Part shown: positions 6,508-9,296 of the stretch, piece after piece
How positions within the stretch are numbered: the first letter of the stretch is position 1
Layout of the letters: every line of letters begins with the position of its first letter
Assembly (NCBI GenBank): GCA_017421145.1
Contig: JAFOTA010000028.1
Span: 1-9,296, forward strand
Source: Treponema sp.
GTDB lineage: Bacteria > Spirochaetota > Spirochaetia > Treponematales > Treponemataceae
DNA length: 9,296 nucleotides
Direction of reading: 5' to 3'
Notes under the pieces: model-generated
The model's database searches: none
What the model saw: the letters and a program-made list of their open reading frames with translations, nothing else
Told to the model about the DNA's origin: nothing
Made by a program: the position numbers and the translations under genes

Positions 6508-7449
6508 ATGCTTATAAATACCGGGGGACGGACAGATACCGTTCAGTATTTTTCTGACTGGCTGTTAAAGCGCTTTCAGGAAGGGTTCGTGTATTCGCGC
6601 AATCCTCTGTTCCCCCAAAAAGTCACTCGTTATGAGCTGACGCCTGAGAAAGTTGATTGCGTGCTCTTTTGCTCTAAAAATTATGCGCCGATCCTTCCCA
6701 GACTGCATGAAATAACAAAAAGGTTCAACACATATTTTTTTTATACGATTACGGCATACGGAAAAGATATCGAGCCTGGGGTTCCGTCGTTTGACCAGAG
6801 CATAGACACTTTGTACAAACTGGAAAAACAGGTTGGTAAAGAAAGAATAGTTTGGCGTTATGATCCTGTGCTGCTTACGAAAAAATATACGGTTCAGCAG
6901 CATATGATAAGTTTTACGCACATGGCTGCAAGACTTTCGGGGCATGTTTCAAAATGTGTCTTCAGTTTTGTAGAAATGTATGAAAAGCTTGTGCACAACA
7001 TGCCTGAGCTGGAGATTCTTACGGAAGAAGATATGGAAACTCTGGCAGAAGGATTGGGTGCGGCGGCAAGAAAATACCGTATTCCGATACAATCCTGCGC
7101 AACCAAGTCGGATTATTCCAGATATGGTATTTTGCCGTGCGGATGCGTGACTTTGGAAGCCCTTGGAAAAGCGAACGGCGTGAAATTCAAGGATCTGAAG
7201 CACAAAGGCATGCGGCGTGGGTGTACGTGCATGGTCAGCCATGACATAGGTGCATACAATACTTGTCCGAACGGATGCCGGTATTGCTATGCGAACGTGA
7301 ATCCTGAAAGTGCTTTGCAGAATTTTGAAAAGCACGATAAAAATTCGCCTATTCTTTTGGGGTCTGTTTCCCCAGATGATGATATAATTTATGGAAACCA
7401 ACAAAGCTTTCTGGACGTTACTGATCCTCAGCTTGAGTTGTTTTTCTAA
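6508..7449 (+). CDS. DUF1848 family protein with C-terminal CX3CX2C cysteine cluster
   Basis: This 313-residue protein fits the uncharacterised DUF1848 family. Shared features are the N-terminal RTDTVQYFSDWLLKRFQEGFV-like region (8-28), YSRNPLFPQKVTR (29-41), TAYGKDIEPGVP (82-93), IVWRYDPVLLTKKYT (114-128), KCVFSFVEMY (149-158) and SHDIGAYNTCPNGCRYCYAN (244-263). Cysteines at 197, 211, 213, 239, 241, 253, 257 and 260 include C253-x3-C257-x2-C260 followed by YAN, the spacing that binds a 4Fe-4S cluster in radical SAM enzymes. Here it is at the C-terminus rather than the usual N-terminus. An iron-sulfur or radical role is inference only; the reaction is unknown. The start overlaps almost directly with the ldhA stop (TAAGGATG). 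The common family N-terminus reads like SASRRTD, so NTGGRTD here is a divergent variant. Confidence 0.82.
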   Translation: MLINTGGRTDTVQYFSDWLLKRFQEGFVYSRNPLFPQKVTRYELTPEKVDCVLFCSKNYAPILPRLHEITKRFNTYFFYTITAYGKDIEPGVPSFDQSIDTLYKLEKQVGKERIVWRYDPVLLTKKYTVQQHMISFTHMAARLSGHVSKCVFSFVEMYEKLVHNMPELEILTEEDMETLAEGLGAAARKYRIPIQSCATKSDYSRYGILPCGCVTLEALGKANGVKFKDLKHKGMRRGCTCMVSHDIGAYNTCPNGCRYCYANVNPESALQNFEKHDKNSPILLGSVSPDDDIIYGNQQSFLDVTDPQLELFF

Positions 7450-7486
7450 AAGCGGATGGTTTTTCGTCGTAAATGCCGACAATTAG

Positions 7487-7507
7487 GGAAGGAATCTTCC
7501 GGGGGGG
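7487..7507 (+). promoter_or_regulatory. Ribosome binding site made of a seven-G run, preceded by a small stem
   Basis: GGAAG (7487-7491), loop GAAT, then CTTCC (7496-7500) form a 5-bp stem directly touching GGGGGGG (7501-7507). Six bases then separate the run from the ATG at 7514. No other SD lies at usable distance, so the G run must serve. Length changes in a homopolymer here would change SD strength or spacing, as known for poly-G tracts near Treponema pallidum tpr genes. Confidence 0.45.
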
Positions 7508-7513
7508 ATTATT

Positions 7514-8941
7514 ATGGAAAAGAACCGGATAATTTTTTTAGCATCAATCTGTACCCTTTTTGTGGTTGCGCTTGTCAATATGAGCAGCTGTGAAACAAAT
7601 GAAGGGAAAATCGTCAACGGAAACGGAACTGTTTCTGTGGGGCTGACATATTTTAAAGATCAGACCGTTGCTACAGCGTCAAGGGTGCATCATTTTATAC
7701 AGAATCTTGATCTTGAAACTTATACTGAACTTACCGAGCTGCAGGAAGACAAACGTGTAGATAAAGGCCGTACTCCGAATGATTTGAAATCTGATTCGCC
7801 GCTTTTGTATGGATTTACTCCGGCTGGTCTTGCAATGGAAAAAGATGCCGATGGCCTGAATGCCGTAACCATATTCTATAACCGCAATGCTGTAAGCCTT
7901 ACTTTTTACCTTTTGGACGGAGAAGATTCCGAGGGACACAATTCAACCACAATCAAAGGACATTTTGAAGAACCCCTTGACGTAAAAAAAGACGTTGATC
8001 TGGGAGATTCATTTTTCCGCGACCACAACTTCGGCCCTAAATTTTTCCCGGCGGTCGATACGGAATATGAGCTGAACGTTGCGACAATCTCAAATTATGT
8101 GGAAGAAAAAGATATTGAAGGCGGAACTTTTACGCGCACAGTGAACGGAAAAACCTACACGGTCACCGTAAATGACTTTCAATTGGCGGCATTTGAGCTT
8201 CCTCAGTATCTTTTGGAGCAGATCATCGGAAATCCAAGCCATTTTCAAGGAAAGCTCAGGGTTCCGGTCGAAGGTGAAAATCAGGATTTCAGGCCGGTTG
8301 AAAACCTCAACTGGTTTGACTGCCTTGTAATCTGCAATAAATTCAGCCGGATTGACGGTCTTATTCCGGTTTATTCGATAGACGGTGAAACGGATCCTGA
8401 AAAATGGGGCAAAGTTCCAGATGATTTTGACAGCGAAGATTTGGACAAGTGGAATTCCGTAATCATGAACGTAAATGCCAATGGATATAGATTGCCGACC
8501 GAGGCCGAATGGGAATATGCTGCACGCGGTGGAAAACTGAGCCGCAGCAAAACCAATGAATCCCAGGGTGATTATATTTTTGCCGGAAGCAACAATCCGT
8601 CGGAAGTGTCATGGTTCGTAGAAAACAGCGCAGCATGTACGCATGAAGTCGGAAAACTGGAGCCGAATGAGCTTGGGCTTTATGATATGAGCGGAAATGT
8701 GTCTGAATGGTGCTGGGACATCTATGCTCCTTATCCAGAATCAGACGTTGAAAATCCTCATGGAGCAGAATCTGGAATCTACCGTGTAAAAAGGGGCGGC
8801 GCATATTATAATCCGGCTGAAGGAATCAACTCAGCGGCATCGGTTTCAGCAAGGGATCAAAACAGTGCATACAAGCGTACAAGCGGCTTCGGATTGAGGC
8901 TTGCGCGAAACGCACATCCGATGGGTCTTGCCGTCGAGTAA
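7514..8941 (+). CDS. Lipoprotein with repeat-type N-terminal domain and SUMF1/FGE-fold domain
   Basis: This 475-residue protein begins with a lipoprotein signal: MEKNR, a hydrophobic stretch (6-21), and MSSC with Cys26 as the lipidated residue. Spirochaete lipoboxes are relaxed, so Met at -3 is acceptable. It is therefore expected on the outer face of a membrane. Residues about 55-135 (HHFIQNLDLETYTEL..., VTIFYNRNAVSLTF) resemble the MucBP/InlB-type repeats of bacterial surface proteins. Residues about 201-466 are an FGE-sulfatase (SUMF1) domain, with EGGTFTR, IGNPSHF, RPVENLNWFDC, NGYRLPTEAEWEYAARGG (323-340), ELGLYDMSGNVSEWCWD (386-402), VKRGGAYYN and GFGLRLARN. The late segment carries no cysteine pair like the copper-binding pair of true FGE, so it is unlikely to make formylglycine and more likely binds ligand or has a structural role. 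The start is set by the G7 SD; a good terminator follows. Confidence 0.85.
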   Translation: MEKNRIIFLASICTLFVVALVNMSSCETNEGKIVNGNGTVSVGLTYFKDQTVATASRVHHFIQNLDLETYTELTELQEDKRVDKGRTPNDLKSDSPLLYGFTPAGLAMEKDADGLNAVTIFYNRNAVSLTFYLLDGEDSEGHNSTTIKGHFEEPLDVKKDVDLGDSFFRDHNFGPKFFPAVDTEYELNVATISNYVEEKDIEGGTFTRTVNGKTYTVTVNDFQLAAFELPQYLLEQIIGNPSHFQGKLRVPVEGENQDFRPVENLNWFDCLVICNKFSRIDGLIPVYSIDGETDPEKWGKVPDDFDSEDLDKWNSVIMNVNANGYRLPTEAEWEYAARGGKLSRSKTNESQGDYIFAGSNNPSEVSWFVENSAACTHEVGKLEPNELGLYDMSGNVSEWCWDIYAPYPESDVENPHGAESGIYRVKRGGAYYNPAEGINSAASVSARDQNSAYKRTSGFGLRLARNAHPMGLAVE

Positions 8942-8963
8942 AAATCAAAAAATAGAACATACG

Positions 8964-8997
8964 GTCTCGGGAGTTAACTCTTCCGGGGCTTTTTTTT
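8964..8997 (+). terminator. Intrinsic terminator after the FGE-fold lipoprotein gene
   Basis: GTCTCGG pairs with CCGGGGC (with two G-U pairs), continued by GAG/CUC around the loop TTAA with a two-base bulge. This gives about 10 bp, followed directly by eight T (8990-8997). It lies 23 bases after the stop codon. Confidence 0.85.
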
Positions 8998-9006
8998 GCA
9001 AACCTA

Positions 9007-9035
9007 TTTAAATTTGTGTTAGCATAGGCTAATAT
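9007..9035 (+). promoter_or_regulatory. Weak promoter-like site overlapped by a dyad
   Basis: TTTAAA (9007-9012), a 17-base spacer and TAATAT (9030-9035) form a weak -35/-10 pair. TTAGC-ATAG-GCTAA (9019-9032), a perfect 5-bp dyad, overlaps the spacer and the -10, the typical place for a repressor site. The implied start is only about 9 bases before the ATG at 9051, and there is no SD there. Confidence 0.22.
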
Positions 9036-9050
9036 GTAAGCGAAATCCTC

Positions 9051-9206
9051 ATGACAGTTTTACGGGGATGTTACAATCGACCGATAAGCGTCTATCACAG
9101 TGAAGAAAAAATCAACGTGACGACTGGAAAAAAAGAGTACATGGTTCAGTTCATGATGCTTGAAAAAGGTCGCGGAACTCAGGAACTCTGCCACCTCGAG
9201 TTTTGA
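9051..9206 (+). CDS. Possible 51-residue protein or 5' part of a broken gene, unrecognised
   Basis: An ATG at 9051 opens a 51-residue frame with a protein-like composition (begins MTVLRGCYNRPISVY, ends GTQELCHLEF) and stops at TGA 9204-9206. No SD is visible, and the frame is closed upstream by TAA at 9030-9032. After the TGA the same frame stays open to the window end (30 codons, including FWKSVFEPFAWIQ). The element may therefore be a longer gene interrupted by a nonsense codon rather than a small gene. I do not recognise the family. A chance ORF is a real alternative. Confidence 0.3.
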   Translation: MTVLRGCYNRPISVYHSEEKINVTTGKKEYMVQFMMLEKGRGTQELCHLEF

Positions 9207-9224
9207 AATTCATCCTTCTGGAAA

Positions 9225-9296
9225 TCAGTCTTTGAGCCGTTTGCGTGGATTCAGTTTTTTTATTTTCGGGGCTTGTTGATTTTTGATAAAAAGTCT
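9225..9296 (-). CDS. Possible C-terminal end of a minus-strand gene entering from the right (partial)
   Basis: On the minus strand a frame runs from the window edge through 23 codons to TGA at 9225-9227. The residues are very basic (APKIKKLNPRKRLKD at the end), which is plausible for a protein tail. This frame is the exact antisense of the plus-strand frame that continues after 9206, so at most one of the two is likely real. The fragment is too short for family assignment. Confidence 0.28.
   Translation of the reverse strand, partial: RLFIKNQQAPKIKKLNPRKRLKD

Noticed and set aside
6949..7482. A 177-residue minus-strand frame opposite the DUF1848 gene.
   Set aside because: It lies antisense to a gene with clear family motifs, has no SD or promoter, and its residues follow from the codons of the opposite strand.
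9174..9188. Direct repeat GGAACTC-A-GGAACTC.
   Set aside because: Two 7-base copies inside a possible coding frame; no further copies, so not a repeat array or attachment site.
1..9296. CRISPR array, insertion sequence, prophage or defence island.
   Set aside because: No spaced repeats, transposase, integrase, terminal inverted repeats or known defence domains are visible; most genes are housekeeping types.

Overview
The window looks like a chromosomal segment of a Treponema-like spirochaete. The evidence is indirect. There is a relaxed lipobox on a formylglycine-generating-enzyme-fold (SUMF1/FGE-type) lipoprotein, a class common in treponemes. The Hsp33 N-terminus has a spirochaete-like style, and Rsm22, DUF763 and DUF1848 family genes occur in one stretch. 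No rRNA, tRNA, transposase, phage gene or CRISPR array is visible, so the genus is an inference.

Left part (11-3502, minus strand): three closely spaced genes read DUF763, then hslO (Hsp33), then an Rsm22-like ribosomal small-subunit methyltransferase. Gaps are 43 and 29 bases, so this is probably one operon. Two of the three products carry redox-sensitive cysteine clusters: the Hsp33 zinc switch and the Rsm22 iron-sulfur-type cysteines. A 108-base divergent region separates this operon from putP.

Middle (3611-7449, plus strand): putP, a Na+/proline symporter, has a good promoter and Shine-Dalgarno (SD) site. It is followed by a 357-base gap and then a two-gene unit, D-lactate dehydrogenase (ldhA) plus a DUF1848 protein starting 2 bases after the ldhA stop. 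The gap is not empty. On the minus strand it has a -35/-10 pair with a 17-base spacer, about 105 bases of non-coding sequence, and a perfect 14-bp stem followed by ten U. This is the layout of a small RNA. Its 24-base terminator loop carries ACCUCCU, the anti-Shine-Dalgarno sequence, and this is the most unusual signal in the window.

Right part (7450-9296): a predicted surface or periplasmic lipoprotein has an N-terminal repeat-type domain and a C-terminal FGE-fold domain that lacks the catalytic cysteines. Its ribosome binding site is a run of seven G. It ends at a canonical terminator. The last 300 bases hold a weak promoter-like site with a dyad, a possible 51-residue ORF, and perhaps the C-terminal end of a minus-strand gene leaving the window; all three are low-confidence calls.

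Taken together these are mostly housekeeping and central-metabolism genes: ribosome assembly, redox chaperone, proline uptake and fermentative lactate formation. The novelty, if any, lies in the putP-ldhA intergenic RNA element and in the poorly characterised DUF1848 and DUF763 proteins.
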